Part shown: positions 9,230-19,726 of the stretch, piece after piece
Position numbering within the stretch: position 1 is the first letter of the stretch
How the letters are laid out: each line of letters begins with the position of its first letter
Assembly: GCF_021654285.1 (NCBI RefSeq)
Contig: NZ_JAKFZS010000003.1
Location: 1-64,000 of the forward strand
DNA length: 64,000 bases
Source of the DNA: Pseudoalteromonas luteoviolacea
GTDB lineage: Bacteria > Pseudomonadota > Gammaproteobacteria > Enterobacterales > Alteromonadaceae
Reading direction: 5' to 3'
Notes under the pieces: generated by a model
The model's database searches: none
Told to the model about the DNA's origin: nothing
What the model saw: only the letters and a program-made list of their open reading frames with translations
Translations under genes and position numbers: made by a program

Positions 9230-9988
9230 CTACATACTCACTGGATATCGGCCTTGAGAGTCAGGGCGTCCCAAGAATTTAACAGCATCATGAACCTCTT
9301 TTGGCAATGACGCATCAGGTTTAATATTACCAGCAACCTTAAGTTGCATATTTTCAGCCAACGTTGCATCAGCGCGCAAGCCCAGTAAGTTTTCAGGCTC
9401 AACCACAACGGCAATGTCACCTGACTTACAACTTAATAATCCACTTAAATCACCAATGCTGAACCAACCTGACATGCCTTTTACTTGTATCTCAGGGCTA
9501 CTGATATCACCTTTTAAGCTCTCACAATAAGGCTGCCCACTATTATATTCATCAAGCTCTAGAATAACTCTGCCTTTTGCATCAACTGGTAGTGGCAGAT
9601 TTACTTGGCGCATAGCTTGTTCAACGCTAAAACGTAATGTCGTTTTACCTAGCTCAACACTGTTATCAAATAATGAAAAAGCAAAGTTACTGCGACCTGA
9701 TAATTCATCTGAGCGGCGCGCATTACCAAAATTCAGCTTACCTTGAACCTGGCCTGTGAATAAGGCCCATCCATTTAATTGCCACTTAACATCATTAAAG
9801 CGCAAGTTTTGATATTGAACGCCGCTAATTTGGCCTTCCCAAAAAGATCCCGTTACAGCGCCCAAACGAACGTCTTTTGGAATATGAGACTTCACCAATT
9901 GCAAAGCGACTGGTGCTGGAATACTAACAATCGTAAAAACGATAAACGCAAATAAGAAAGCCAATACTACACTAACTGCATTTTTCAT
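9230..9988 (-). CDS. gspN: Type II secretion protein GspN
   Basis: This 252-residue protein has one N-terminal membrane segment (about residues 5-25) and a periplasmic beta-rich domain with repeated short strands, typical of T2SSN proteins. It is the last gsp gene of the operon, 2 bp after gspM. Only some T2SS loci encode GspN; its role in the inner-membrane platform or envelope passage is not firmly established. Confidence 0.88.
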   Translation of the reverse strand: MKNAVSVVLAFLFAFIVFTIVSIPAPVALQLVKSHIPKDVRLGAVTGSFWEGQISGVQYQNLRFNDVKWQLNGWALFTGQVQGKLNFGNARRSDELSGRSNFAFSLFDNSVELGKTTLRFSVEQAMRQVNLPLPVDAKGRVILELDEYNSGQPYCESLKGDISSPEIQVKGMSGWFSIGDLSGLLSCKSGDIAVVVEPENLLGLRADATLAENMQLKVAGNIKPDASLPKEVHDAVKFLGRPDSQGRYPVSM

Positions 9989-9990
9989 AT

Positions 9991-10467
9991 TTAATTCTCT
10001 AACACCAAACGACTAACGCGCACATATCCTTGTTGTGGCTCTTCACCTAAATCAAGATTAGCAACTTTTACACCATGCTGATTGGTCAACACATCTAACC
10101 AACTAACCAATTTATTAAACTCTACATTGTCAATATTAATACGTAATGTATTGTCTCTTGGCTGCATCTTACTGATCTGGATACCATGCCTGCCACGAGT
10201 ACGATTTACTAACTGAGTTAAATTTTGATTGCGAGAAGTGGCTTGACCTGCACCACTGGCTTTGAGCTCGGCCACACTTTTGGAGACCCAAGCGTGCAAA
10301 CTTTGCTGCTTTTGTAGGTCAGCACTAGCTTTATCTACACCCGCGTTAAGCGGTTTAATTACGCCCATAATCAGTACAAAAATCACAAATACAAAGCCTG
10401 CAGCGATTAATAGTTTTTGCTCTTGCTCTTTTAGCGATTGCCAATAGTTAATCACTTGCTGCTTCAT
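9991..10467 (-). CDS. gspM: Type II secretion inner-membrane protein GspM
   Basis: This 158-residue bitopic protein has a short cytoplasmic N-terminus, one transmembrane helix (about residues 20-40, LIAAGFVFVIFVLIMGVI) and a small periplasmic ferredoxin-like domain ending in a GYVRVSRLVLE strand. It partners with GspL and GspF/GspE in the inner-membrane platform. The ATG overlaps the gspL TGA (ATGA). Confidence 0.93.
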   Translation of the reverse strand: MKQQVINYWQSLKEQEQKLLIAAGFVFVIFVLIMGVIKPLNAGVDKASADLQKQQSLHAWVSKSVAELKASGAGQATSRNQNLTQLVNRTRGRHGIQISKMQPRDNTLRINIDNVEFNKLVSWLDVLTNQHGVKVANLDLGEEPQQGYVRVSRLVLEN

Positions 10468-11672
10468 GCTGCACCTCTGATTCTTATCTCACCAATAACG
10501 TAATCACCATCATTATTAAGGGCCCCTTGCTGAACTTCAATACCACGTTGTTCAAGGATAGACTTAACTTGGCTAAATACTTGGAACCCTTTGGCCTTCG
10601 CCCTAATTCTCAATTCATTGCGCTTGCGGTCATATCTGAATGTCTCAGGGCTAAAATCATTAACTTGTGAGTAGATTGCCACAAAGTGATTAGTCAGCTC
10701 TAAAAAGCCGCCTTGTTCGCCACCACTGAGTGCATCTAATTCATTTTGAATTTGCTTACGTAATAAGTGAGGACGAACTACTTTGTTTGGAAACGCTTGT
10801 TTATACACGCTCATCGCCTGCGCTTTATACGCATCGGCTTCTTGTTGCAGCATGAATAACTGAGCAGACTTGACCGATACAAACGCTAATAACGCAACGC
10901 CAGCAGCAATGACACCCGCCTTCCAATCACGCCACCACTGAGGCTGCTTTTTCTTCGCTGCAAATGGCCCTTGGCGTAAATTAATAGGGGCTGTGTTCAG
11001 GCTCTGCGCAAAAATAGCTAAAGGTAAGTCGTATTCAGCCTCTTTAGCGCTTAAAACTTTGCTCGTAGAGAGCGAGTCTGCCGGACTGTAATGGACAATT
11101 TCGGACTCAGGTGACAGCATTAAATAGTCGTTCACCCAATCTAACTCAACCGCACCGATATGCCAGCTATTGCCTTTAAATAACCACTGTTGCTGTAGCT
11201 GGATCGCACTGAGCGTATTCTCTTGTACGTCAGGCAACAGCAGTGCATCAGGCACAATAACATTTGGCTCAATATCAAAATCACTAAACACAGCAATCCA
11301 GTCTTGTAACCAAGCAAGTTCACATATCGCAATGTTGATAAAGTGTTTTTCTTCAATGGCTTCGGGCTCACCAATCGCGATAAATATGTCATCAATGTCA
11401 CTGGCGACGTGCTCTTCCAACATAAACGGCAACGCACGTTCTAATTTACGATTCCACTTTGTTGGCAGTGCAACTTGCTTAAGCTGTACACTTGATGCTG
11501 GCAACAGTAACGCAACGCTGCGCCCTGATGCTTTTTCTGTTAACTCTCCAAGTAACCCACTGTGCTCTAACTCACCGCTGGCAATGATCTGTGAATCCGA
11601 ATCAGACCAAACTAACCAACTGACAGGTTCCTGCTGTGACTGGCCTACACGGACCAATAATTTTTCTGTCAC
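10464..11672 (-). CDS. gspL: Type II secretion inner-membrane protein GspL
   Basis: This 402-residue platform protein recruits the GspE ATPase. The cytoplasmic actin-like domain spans about residues 1-240, a transmembrane helix follows at about 255-272 (GVIAAGVALLAFVSV), then a periplasmic ferredoxin-like domain with the closing segment GDYVIGEIRIRG. The GTG start overlaps the gspK stop (GTGA). Length is normal. Confidence 0.94.
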   Translation of the reverse strand: MTEKLLVRVGQSQQEPVSWLVWSDSDSQIIASGELEHSGLLGELTEKASGRSVALLLPASSVQLKQVALPTKWNRKLERALPFMLEEHVASDIDDIFIAIGEPEAIEEKHFINIAICELAWLQDWIAVFSDFDIEPNVIVPDALLLPDVQENTLSAIQLQQQWLFKGNSWHIGAVELDWVNDYLMLSPESEIVHYSPADSLSTSKVLSAKEAEYDLPLAIFAQSLNTAPINLRQGPFAAKKKQPQWWRDWKAGVIAAGVALLAFVSVKSAQLFMLQQEADAYKAQAMSVYKQAFPNKVVRPHLLRKQIQNELDALSGGEQGGFLELTNHFVAIYSQVNDFSPETFRYDRKRNELRIRAKAKGFQVFSQVKSILEQRGIEVQQGALNNDGDYVIGEIRIRGAA

Positions 11673-12649
11673 TGAACGCCTCCAAACTTACGTGCCAACA
11701 CAGTTGCTCGACCCTCTTTTATTTCGAGTATTGAGGTCATTTTAAACAACCGCTCATCAAACGATGCCTTAGCACGCAACTTAAAATAATTGCTTGTTAT
11801 TGTGAAAATTTTCTCAGCTTTTTTAGTATCCTGAGCACCTTGATTTTTTGCTTCTGTAAAGAAATCTTGTAAGTTATCAAATCCTTCTTCTGGGCGCGCG
11901 GCAATGACAGCTTCTGCTCCTGAAAGGCTTAACCCATCGAGCAATGCACTTAATAAAAGCGCCTGTTCAGGCAAAACTGTGTTTACATTGATGGCTAAAT
12001 CTGTACTGCCTGGTATCACGCATACGTAAGGCAATAACTTTTCCATAACGAGCGGATTAAACCCTTTAATCACCCTGAGCTCACTTTCAGATGCCATGAG
12101 GTTATTTGCTGTCATATAAGGCATCTGCCTAGACATATACTCGTCTTCTTCTGCACCTGATCGAAATGTAATGCTATCTTCATCGAGCCAGTCATAAACA
12201 CTGTCAGCCATCGCTTCTTCGCTTTCTTGCGCAGGCAAATCTTCAATATTTTTCAATAACTCCAACAGTGCTCTATGTGCAGGGTTCGTAGCGTTAGTAC
12301 TGTCACTTTGATCTTTAGGTGCTCTTAAGGCATTCAAATTTAAACATGCTTGCAGGTCCGTAACTTTGCCACTTAAAGTGCCGTCATCGACAGGGTAAGG
12401 CACCTCATCAATCGCCCAAGGCTGACCTAAATGAACTTTATCGGGGTCGTCTTTACGACTATCAAGCAATACCTTCTTTACTAATTCTTCAGTACCGTAG
12501 CTATACCACTTGGCTTGTTGATGCGTTTGTGTATTCGAGACTTTTTGCACTTGAACCATCAAGGATGACGACATCTCCGCCGCAAGGCTCGCTGCCAAAG
12601 CAACGATAAAAAGCACGATTATCAGTGCTGCACCCTGTTGTTTCTTCAT
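11669..12649 (-). CDS. gspK: Type II secretion minor pseudopilin GspK
   Basis: This 326-residue large minor pseudopilin caps the pseudopilus tip with GspI and GspJ. The leader MKKQQG is followed by a hydrophobic stretch (ALIIVLFIVALAASLAAE). The fifth mature residue is not Glu, the recognised GspK exception. The big globular insert contains the NVNTVLPEQ helix-hairpin-like region. Start and stop overlap the neighbours. Confidence 0.94.
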   Translation of the reverse strand: MKKQQGAALIIVLFIVALAASLAAEMSSSLMVQVQKVSNTQTHQQAKWYSYGTEELVKKVLLDSRKDDPDKVHLGQPWAIDEVPYPVDDGTLSGKVTDLQACLNLNALRAPKDQSDSTNATNPAHRALLELLKNIEDLPAQESEEAMADSVYDWLDEDSITFRSGAEEDEYMSRQMPYMTANNLMASESELRVIKGFNPLVMEKLLPYVCVIPGSTDLAINVNTVLPEQALLLSALLDGLSLSGAEAVIAARPEEGFDNLQDFFTEAKNQGAQDTKKAEKIFTITSNYFKLRAKASFDERLFKMTSILEIKEGRATVLARKFGGVQ

Positions 12650-13383
12650 GGCTTACCTCCCCGTTGGTTGGTATTCCCGCCTGCATTATTACCGTTGCGA
12701 TTGAGCCCATCATCTAACCCATTGTTGACACCATTACCATTGCTTTGCGCTGCTTTGGCTTGCTGCACTTTGCCATCACCAGGGGTTAAAAAAATACGTC
12801 TTAGGGGTTCAGAGTCTTGTCGTTGAATGGTCACGGCAACCGCAAGTGGCAATGCTTTAATTTGCCAATTATCTTGCCACTTTTGCTTATCGTCTAAAAA
12901 CTCAAACTTGAGCTCTTCTACATTATCTAGCAGTACTTGCACTCGAGGCTCAGTACCATCGAGTTCATCAATATAAACGCGATAAATGCGTTCTAACTTA
13001 TCCTCTTTTACGCGATAGCCAACACCTTGAAGCTCTGAGCGAGGTAATAAACTGACAGGGTTTGTCCAACCATCACGGATAAATGCAATACCATCGTATT
13101 GGCTTTCTAAAGAGTAGCGCCCATGAATAATGTAAGTCGGGCTAAAATCTCCCGCTTCATTACGCACTTCCCGCTTAGTCATTTGATTAAAATCTTGATC
13201 CATCAATCGGAAAGCTGTTTGAAGCCCTTCAAGCTCTGCTATGGTCTCATCTGAAGCCTCTTTGGCCATAATAGATGTGTCTAAAATCTGATGTGACGCA
13301 GTGACAATAAAGGCTAAAATAACCAGAGCAACCATGACCTCTATGAGAGTAAAACCGGCTTGTTTGCGCTTCGTATAAGCCAT
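12646..13383 (-). CDS. gspJ: Type II secretion minor pseudopilin GspJ
   Basis: This gene encodes a 245-residue pseudopilin with the prepilin cleavage region KQAGFTLIEVMVALVI, including the conserved Glu5 after processing. I chose the ATG at 13383, which overlaps the gspI stop (TGATG); a GTG one codon upstream is also possible. The C-terminus is an Asn/Gly-rich tail (repeated N, G and NG units) of about 40 residues that is unusually low in complexity for GspJ. Confidence 0.92.
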   Translation of the reverse strand: MAYTKRKQAGFTLIEVMVALVILAFIVTASHQILDTSIMAKEASDETIAELEGLQTAFRLMDQDFNQMTKREVRNEAGDFSPTYIIHGRYSLESQYDGIAFIRDGWTNPVSLLPRSELQGVGYRVKEDKLERIYRVYIDELDGTEPRVQVLLDNVEELKFEFLDDKQKWQDNWQIKALPLAVAVTIQRQDSEPLRRIFLTPGDGKVQQAKAAQSNGNGVNNGLDDGLNRNGNNAGGNTNQRGGKP

Positions 13384-13763
13384 CACTTTTTGCCCTTATA
13401 CATAAAAGTAGTCAAGTCATAAACCGAGTTTTCTCTGTTTTCATCTTCAAATACTTCAATCGTCAATTTCACAAATTCAGCATCTGCAGTCTTTTCTACT
13501 TTTTGACTCCAATACCATTTGTGCCCAGCAAGCTCAGCATCACCACTATCAGAGTTTTTGCCATTCCATTTACCGCCACTGGCTTTGGTACGCGCCATCA
13601 CCATCTGGTTTTCAGCAACCCAAGATGCGTAAGTTTGTTGCTCAATGATGCTCATATTATTGATATGGGCGCCTGTCGCTTGCAAAGCTGCGATCCCCGC
13701 AACCGCACAGATCCCCATTGCGACCATCACCTCAAGTAGGGTAAAGCCTTTTTGATTAGTCAT
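13383..13763 (-). CDS. gspI: Type II secretion minor pseudopilin GspI
   Basis: This 126-residue pseudopilin has the cleavage region NQKGFTLLEVMVAMGI and a small beta-rich domain containing WVAENQMVMAR and GHKWYWSQKVEKT. It forms the tip complex with GspJ and GspK. It overlaps gspH by 8 bp and gspJ by one base. Confidence 0.93.
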   Translation of the reverse strand: MTNQKGFTLLEVMVAMGICAVAGIAALQATGAHINNMSIIEQQTYASWVAENQMVMARTKASGGKWNGKNSDSGDAELAGHKWYWSQKVEKTADAEFVKLTIEVFEDENRENSVYDLTTFMYKGKK

Positions 13764-14358
13764 ATGCCGGCTCCCTGCGCAACTTCACAGGTGCCATAAA
13801 CTCACCTTCAACGTAATAAACAGGCTCTGGTTCTTCGCTCAATTCTAAAGAGAGTTGAAACGCACTGACTTCTCCAGATGATAAGATGAGTACTTGAGGG
13901 ATCTTCTTCTTCTTAAGCTCAAGCAGATTGTCATTATCACCCGAGCCCATTATTTCCTGCCAATTCGACTGCTCAAGCAAGTTATCTTGTGACCAAGACA
14001 AGTCTTCTAAAATCAATTCTATTTTATACTCTTCGCCGTATTCTATTGGCTTGTAAAGCTCTTCGGCTTCGAAAGTGGTCCACTGCTCACCGTCGAAGAC
14101 CAAGAACTCTAAGGTCTTTTTATCCAAGTGAAAACCCAACTCAACCTGATTCAGCACAGCAAACTCTGACGCCATATTCACAATGCCATGTAATTTCAAT
14201 GCTTCTTTTTCCAACAAGTCTTCAGCACTTTCACCAACGGTAAATGTGACGATTTTGATTGAAAAACCAATGATCAGGATAACCACTAAGATCTCTAAAA
14301 GACTAAAGCCTTGAGATTTTTTGGGTAATTGAGTTGAGTAATTCACAGGGTACGACAT
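13756..14358 (-). CDS. gspH: Type II secretion minor pseudopilin GspH
   Basis: This 200-residue pseudopilin has the cleavage region KKSQGFSLLEILVVILII after a longer than usual 17-residue leader. The globular domain is acidic. GspH is thought to bridge the GspIJK tip to the GspG shaft. The start overlaps the gspG stop by one base. Confidence 0.92.
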   Translation of the reverse strand: MSYPVNYSTQLPKKSQGFSLLEILVVILIIGFSIKIVTFTVGESAEDLLEKEALKLHGIVNMASEFAVLNQVELGFHLDKKTLEFLVFDGEQWTTFEAEELYKPIEYGEEYKIELILEDLSWSQDNLLEQSNWQEIMGSGDNDNLLELKKKKIPQVLILSSGEVSAFQLSLELSEEPEPVYYVEGEFMAPVKLRREPAYD

Positions 14359-14783
14359 TAGCGATCTTCTTCATCTCTCCAGTTACCGATATCATCCTCG
14401 GTACCGACTTCACCATCTGGACCCATAGAGAAAATATCAATTTTGCCAATTTCACCAGGGCTAACTAGCTGATAAGGGTTATCCCATGGATCTAGAGGTA
14501 GCTCGTTTAGGAAGCCGCCATCTGGAAAACGCTTTGGCACTGGGTCGATCGTTGTTTTCTCAACCAACGCTTCTAAGCCTTGCTCAGTTGTTGGATAGCG
14601 TTTGTTTTGAAGCTTGTATATTTTCATCGCGCTTTCAATTTGCGTGATGTCTAGATTAGCTTTATCAATAGCAGCTTGTTCTTGGTTACCCATGATATTA
14701 GGTGCCACAATTGACATAATCATACCGATAATAACCAGTACTACCATTACCTCTAGTAATGAAAAACCAGACTGTTTCTTCAC
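14358..14783 (-). CDS. gspG: Type II secretion major pseudopilin GspG
   Basis: This 141-residue major shaft subunit has the leader MKKQSG and mature start FSLLEVMVVLVIIGMI. It contains the calcium-site region DPWDNPYQL and SMGPDGEVGTEDD. It must be processed and N-methylated by a prepilin peptidase that is not encoded in this window. A 73-bp gap with a small hairpin separates it from gspF, the only real gap inside the operon apart from the one after gspC. Confidence 0.95.
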   Translation of the reverse strand: MKKQSGFSLLEVMVVLVIIGMIMSIVAPNIMGNQEQAAIDKANLDITQIESAMKIYKLQNKRYPTTEQGLEALVEKTTIDPVPKRFPDGGFLNELPLDPWDNPYQLVSPGEIGKIDIFSMGPDGEVGTEDDIGNWRDEEDR

Positions 14784-14811
14784 AATTTATACCTCTATGC
14801 TGTTGCATTGG

Positions 14812-14827
14812 CTACACATGTGTGTAG
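14812..14827 (-). other. Small hairpin in the gspF-gspG gap
   Basis: A perfect 7-bp inverted repeat, CTACACA/TGTGTAG with a 2-base spacer, lies in the only sizeable intergenic gap of the gsp operon. It could be an mRNA-processing or stabilising element that lets the major pseudopilin be made in excess; that is inference. Confidence 0.4.
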
Positions 14828-14856
14828 TCCAGTGTGTTTATCTTTAAATATGTTGA

Positions 14857-16083
14857 CTACAAACCAATTGCTTTGTTCATTGCCATAATAGGTTGGAGTA
14901 TCGCCATAACGATGAAGAGTACAATTAATGCCATACTGGCAATCATCGCCGGTTCAAGTAGTTTAAGTGAAACACTTACCATACTTTCAAACTCCCTGTC
15001 TTGGTTGTTGGCTGCACGTTCTAACATTTGCTCCAACTCTCCAGACTTTTCACCACTGGCAATCATATGTAGCATCATTGGCGGAAATAGCTTTGTTTGA
15101 TGTAAAGCTGCTTTGAGGCTCGCCCCTTCACTAACATGGGTTGCGGCTTCTGCCACAGCGGCTTTAATCTTCTCGTTTTCTAGTACCTGACCAGAAATTT
15201 TCATCCCTTCTAATAACGGCACCGCGCTTGAGGATAAAATACTCAGCGTTCTTGCAAATCGGGCAGTGTTAATACCGCGACTTATTTTACCAATGCCCGG
15301 TAACTGCAGTAATTTGGTGTCGTACCAAAAGCGTGCTTTAGGGCGCTTTAACGTTTGCTGAACAGCGACAATTAACATGCCTAGAGATACAGTTGCTTGC
15401 ATCCAGTAATCTTGTACAAAGTTACTAGCTGCCAATACCCATTCGGTTGTCCAAGGTAAAACTTGGTTTGACTTTTCAAACGTTTTTAAGATTTCGGGTA
15501 CAACTGTGCCTAACAACACAGTCACAATCGCGATGGCAAAAACGACCAAAATGATTGGGTAAACCATGGCTTGCGTGATTTGGCTGCGCATATGCTGGCG
15601 TTGCTCAGTGTAATCCGCTAAACGGTTCAATACTTCGTCAAGGTGACCTGACTTTTCACCAGCGGCAACCATAGAGCGGTATAAATTATCAAAAACATGC
15701 GGGAAGTCTGACATGCCATCAGCCAGCGTGTAACCCTCTACCACTTTTGAGCGTACAGCCATTAACATGCGCTTCAATCTTGGTTTTTCACACTGCTCAG
15801 CAACGGCCATGACTGCCGCTTCCACTGGTAATGATGACTGTATCAAAGTTGCAAGCTGGCGCGTTATCAGCGCAATATCACTGACAGAAGGTTTATACCC
15901 TCTCGATAAACTGAATCCACCAGTAGATTGAGACTTTTCTTTTTCAGCTGCTGGCTCAACTTCAAGTGGCATCATTGCCTTTTCGCGCAGCATCTGCCTA
16001 ACTTGTTTGGCAGTATCGGCCTCTAAAATGCCTTTTTTTTCCTTGCCTTTTGCATCCAAGGCACGATATTCAAACGCCGCCAT
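14857..16083 (-). CDS. gspF: Type II secretion inner-membrane platform protein GspF
   Basis: This 408-residue polytopic protein begins AFEYRALDAKGKEKKG. It carries two T2SSF repeats (about residues 70-195 and 275-395), each ending in hydrophobic helices (IILVVFAIAIVTVLLG and IASMALIVLFIVMAILQ). It forms the membrane turntable on which GspE acts. The ATG overlaps the gspE TAA. Confidence 0.96.
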   Translation of the reverse strand: MAAFEYRALDAKGKEKKGILEADTAKQVRQMLREKAMMPLEVEPAAEKEKSQSTGGFSLSRGYKPSVSDIALITRQLATLIQSSLPVEAAVMAVAEQCEKPRLKRMLMAVRSKVVEGYTLADGMSDFPHVFDNLYRSMVAAGEKSGHLDEVLNRLADYTEQRQHMRSQITQAMVYPIILVVFAIAIVTVLLGTVVPEILKTFEKSNQVLPWTTEWVLAASNFVQDYWMQATVSLGMLIVAVQQTLKRPKARFWYDTKLLQLPGIGKISRGINTARFARTLSILSSSAVPLLEGMKISGQVLENEKIKAAVAEAATHVSEGASLKAALHQTKLFPPMMLHMIASGEKSGELEQMLERAANNQDREFESMVSVSLKLLEPAMIASMALIVLFIVMAILQPIMAMNKAIGL

Positions 16084-17642
16084 TATCCTTCCTCACGTGT
16101 TACTCGCATCACTTCTTCTAGCGTTGTTTTCCCCGCTAGAACACGTGAACACCCATCTTGGCGAATACTAGGACTAAATTGACGGATGTACTTCTCAACC
16201 GCCTGTTCACCCTTACCATTATGAATAAGCTCACGAATATGCTCATCAACAACAAGTAACTCATGAATACCGGTACGGCCTTTGTAGCCGTTAAAATTAC
16301 ATTCTTCACAGCCTACAGCACGATAAATCGTAGTTTGTGAGCCTTTTTCAACACCCAATAATTCACACTCTCTGTCATCTGCAAGATGCGGCTCTTTACA
16401 GCTAGGGCATAAAGTACGGACAAGACGCTGAGATAACACCCCAAGTAGTGACGAAGACAATAAGAATGGTTCGACACCCATATCTTCCATACGCGTAATA
16501 GCACCAGACGCTGTATTCGTGTGCAGTGTTGACATTACTAAGTGACCCGTCAATGAAGCTTGAACTGCAATTTGCCCAGTCTCTAAGTCTCGGATCTCAC
16601 CAACCATGACAACATCCGGGTCCTGACGCAGGATTGCACGTAGTCCACGTGCAAATGTCATGTCTACTTTAGGGTTTACCTGAGTTTGACCAATGCCAGG
16701 GATTTCATATTCAATCGGATCTTCAACCGTAAGAATGTTACGGTCCTTCGAGTTAATCTGTGTCATACCCGCATATAGGGTGGTACTTTTACCAGAACCA
16801 GTTGGGCCCGTAACTAGGATAATGCCATGCGGCTTAGCGATGATTTCAGAAAATAGCTCACGGTTACGCTCTGTCATCCCCAAATCTTCAAGGTTTAGTC
16901 TCGCATTGTTCTTATCCAGTAGACGCAGTACAACACGCTCACCAAAGCTAGATGGCATAGTAGATACACGCACATCAACCGCACGGCCGGCAATTCTCAA
17001 GCTAATACGACCATCTTGTGGGACACGCTTTTCAGCAATATCCAGTTTGGCCATAACCTTAATACGAGAAACCAGCAGCGAAGATAACTTTCTATTTGGT
17101 TTAAGCACCTCTTTGAGGACACCATCAACACGGAACCGAATAACTAAATCAGCTTCGAATGTCTCAATATGAATATCCGATGCCCCTTCTTTGATTGCTT
17201 CACTGAGCATCGCATTAATCAACTTAATGATTGGTGCATCGTCATCTGCAGCTAATAGGTCCTCAGTCTGAGGCATCTCCTCAGCAAGTGAGAACAGATC
17301 TACCTCATTTCCGATGTCTTCCATCATCTGCTGAGTTTCAGAGCTATCTCGCTGATAGGCAGCTTCTAACAATAATTCAAATTTATCTTCATCGATGACT
17401 TCAATATTAAAACCGCCGCCGGCAACTCGGCGTACTTCAAGCAGCGCGTCTAACGACACATCCCCTTTATGAAAGACCTTAAGGCCTTTCGGGTCGTCAC
17501 TTAATAGTACACCTTCTCGGCGCGCAAAAGAGAACGGCAAACGCAACTGAGCTTGCTGTTCTTCTAGCACCTCATCAGTCGCAGCTGAGGCCGCTTCTGT
17601 ATCTATTGGCGCCTCAACAACACTCATACTTGCTTCAGTCAT
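16083..17642 (-). CDS. gspE: Type II secretion ATPase GspE
   Basis: This cytoplasmic hexameric ATPase powers pseudopilus assembly. It is about 519 residues from the ATG at 17642; an earlier ATG at 17654 and a later one at 17627 are also possible. Walker A is GPTGSGKST, the Asp-box/Walker B region reads [12 protein letters not shown], and His-box residues follow in [11 protein letters not shown]. The tetracysteine zinc motif CPSC ... CEEC lies near residue 410. An N1 domain that binds GspL precedes the catalytic core. The start lies inside the end of gspD. Confidence 0.96.
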   Translation of the reverse strand: MTEASMSVVEAPIDTEAASAATDEVLEEQQAQLRLPFSFARREGVLLSDDPKGLKVFHKGDVSLDALLEVRRVAGGGFNIEVIDEDKFELLLEAAYQRDSSETQQMMEDIGNEVDLFSLAEEMPQTEDLLAADDDAPIIKLINAMLSEAIKEGASDIHIETFEADLVIRFRVDGVLKEVLKPNRKLSSLLVSRIKVMAKLDIAEKRVPQDGRISLRIAGRAVDVRVSTMPSSFGERVVLRLLDKNNARLNLEDLGMTERNRELFSEIIAKPHGIILVTGPTGSGKSTTLYAGMTQINSKDRNILTVEDPIEYEIPGIGQTQVNPKVDMTFARGLRAILRQDPDVVMVGEIRDLETGQIAVQASLTGHLVMSTLHTNTASGAITRMEDMGVEPFLLSSSLLGVLSQRLVRTLCPSCKEPHLADDRECELLGVEKGSQTTIYRAVGCEECNFNGYKGRTGIHELLVVDEHIRELIHNGKGEQAVEKYIRQFSPSIRQDGCSRVLAGKTTLEEVMRVTREEG

Positions 17643-19698
17643 CTTTCTTCTCATTTTGCTGATCTAAGTACTGCTCATACGTTGGCGGCAAAATCATGGC
17701 ATCATTCCATTCAGGTAACACCGGTGACTCTTCAAATGGCATTAGGTCTATGCCGTCTTCCTGCCTTTTGATTTGCTCATTACGGATGAACTTGTACTTG
17801 GCGTGACTGAGCTCATTCATACTGCGGCTATCACGTATAATCGTCGGACGAATAAATACCAATAAGTTACGTTTACGTTTTGTCGTATTGGTTGACTTGA
17901 ATAGGTGACCAAGAATTGGAATATCGCCAAGTAGTGGTACTTTAGAAACGCTCTCTTGTACATCTTCGTCAATCAGACCGCCCAGAATAACCATACCGCC
18001 ATCATCTGCAATTACTGTTGTATTAATGGCACGCTTATTAACTGCAATATCAATAGAAGTCGCACCGCTGACACTTGACACTTCTTGTTCAATCGTCAAC
18101 TGCACGGCAGTACCGTCATTGATCTGTGGGGTAACTTTGAGCTTAATACCCACTTCTTGACGGTCAACTGTTTGGAACGGATTAGCGTTATTATCACCAG
18201 CCGCAGAGCCTGTAAGAATTGGTACTTCTTGACCCACAATCATAGAAGCTTCTTCATTATCCATGGTTGTGACAGATGGGGTTGCTAGAATATTCGAGTT
18301 AGTGTCTGTAGACACTGCCTGAATAATTGCGCCCCAATCATTTTTCACTACACCTGCAGCCAGACCATTTACATTGCCAAGTAACTTGCCAAGTGCATTT
18401 AAATCACCTTCAACTGTTTCTTCGTAATCACGTAGCTCTGCAGTTTGGTCTGCTTGAACGGTACGTTTGATTGTTTTGTCACGTGCCTGCTCAGCAGCAA
18501 CCGCTAATGAACCAACAGGTACCGTGGTACCATTTTTGAACTGCAACATGCCGCCCTGCTCTGTGATCCATTGCAGGCCGAAGTTAATACCATCCCCTTC
18601 AAGGACCTCAACCACAATCGCTTCTACTAATACCTGAGCTCTACGTACGTCTAACTTCTCAATAACGTTTGCCAACGAGCGCATCGTATCTGGCTGTGCA
18701 GTAATGACTAACGAGTTGGAATCATCATGCGCTTCAATGCTCGTTTCGTTGCGATTTGAACTACGTGAGCGAGTTGTTTTCCCAGCGCCCTGAGCTTCTT
18801 CTTGTAACGTTTTGCTCACGCCCTGAAGTACTTTTACAAGCTCTTCCGCTTTTGCGTAATTGAGATAGAATACCTGCGTATTTCCTTGATTTTCTAATTC
18901 ATCATCAAGGCGTTTGATTAACTCAATTGCTTTATTTCTTGCCTGACTTTCACCACTGACAACCACACTATTCGTTCTGCCATCAGCAACAATTTTAGGG
19001 ATCAAAAACTCAGGAACACGGCCTTTGCCTGTGTCTTTATAAATTTTCTCAACAACTTGAACGACATCATCGGCAGTAGCATGTTTTAACCTTACGATAT
19101 CAACACGCTGATCACCAGCTTGGTCAACTGATTGAATGATATTAACCAAACGGTTTACCGAAGCGGCGTGGCCAGTCAGCATCATCACGTTAGCTGAGTT
19201 AAAGTTAGTAACATGACCACCGTCTTTTTGGTCACTAAATTGACGAATAAGAGGGCCTAATTCTTGTACTGATACATTTTTTACTTCAACGACGCGAGTG
19301 ATCATCACATCACCGTCGCCTTCACTATTATCGTTTACAAGTGGTACGTTTGCTTTTTTAGCGTCAGAACTACGCACAACTTTCATAATGCCATTAGGCA
19401 TTTCAACGACTGAATAGCCGTATACTTCTAAGACACTTAAAAAGAACTGATAATATAGCTCTTCATCCATTAACTCGAAGCTACGTACATTAATGTTGCC
19501 GCGTACATTCGGATCTATGATGATCGTTTTGTTAAGTGTCTTACCCACAATGAGAATAAACTCATTGATATCAGTTCCCTTAAAGTTGGCCGCATACTCA
19601 ACCGCAGACACTGACAATGACAATCCAGCCGCAAACAACAGAGCTGCATACTTAGCTAACCCTTTTCTGATTCTTGTGAGGTGTAGCTTTCTACCCAT
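17635..19698 (-). CDS. gspD: Type II secretion secretin GspD
   Basis: This gene encodes a 687-residue outer-membrane channel. A signal peptide ([19 protein letters not shown]) is followed by N0 ([15 protein letters not shown]...), three N-domain repeats, and the C-terminal secretin domain with [20 protein letters not shown] and [17 protein letters not shown]. The C-terminal S-domain region continues to residue 687. No pilotin (GspS) gene is seen here. It overlaps gspE and lies 28 bp after gspC. Confidence 0.96.
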   Translation of the reverse strand: MGRKLHLTRIRKGLAKYAALLFAAGLSLSVSAVEYAANFKGTDINEFILIVGKTLNKTIIIDPNVRGNINVRSFELMDEELYYQFFLSVLEVYGYSVVEMPNGIMKVVRSSDAKKANVPLVNDNSEGDGDVMITRVVEVKNVSVQELGPLIRQFSDQKDGGHVTNFNSANVMMLTGHAASVNRLVNIIQSVDQAGDQRVDIVRLKHATADDVVQVVEKIYKDTGKGRVPEFLIPKIVADGRTNSVVVSGESQARNKAIELIKRLDDELENQGNTQVFYLNYAKAEELVKVLQGVSKTLQEEAQGAGKTTRSRSSNRNETSIEAHDDSNSLVITAQPDTMRSLANVIEKLDVRRAQVLVEAIVVEVLEGDGINFGLQWITEQGGMLQFKNGTTVPVGSLAVAAEQARDKTIKRTVQADQTAELRDYEETVEGDLNALGKLLGNVNGLAAGVVKNDWGAIIQAVSTDTNSNILATPSVTTMDNEEASMIVGQEVPILTGSAAGDNNANPFQTVDRQEVGIKLKVTPQINDGTAVQLTIEQEVSSVSGATSIDIAVNKRAINTTVIADDGGMVILGGLIDEDVQESVSKVPLLGDIPILGHLFKSTNTTKRKRNLLVFIRPTIIRDSRSMNELSHAKYKFIRNEQIKRQEDGIDLMPFEESPVLPEWNDAMILPPTYEQYLDQQNEKKDD

Positions 19699-19726
19699 TA
19701 TTCTTAAACTCCAAAATTAGTGTCTT

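Noticed and set aside
11170..11745. A 191-codon open frame on the plus strand across gspL/gspK
   Set aside because: It is antisense to two well supported gsp genes, has a Ser/Cys-rich composition typical of antisense translation and no family motif.
16693..17172. A 159-codon plus-strand open frame inside gspE
   Set aside because: It is antisense to the conserved ATPase core; the frame stays open because of the codon pattern of gspE.
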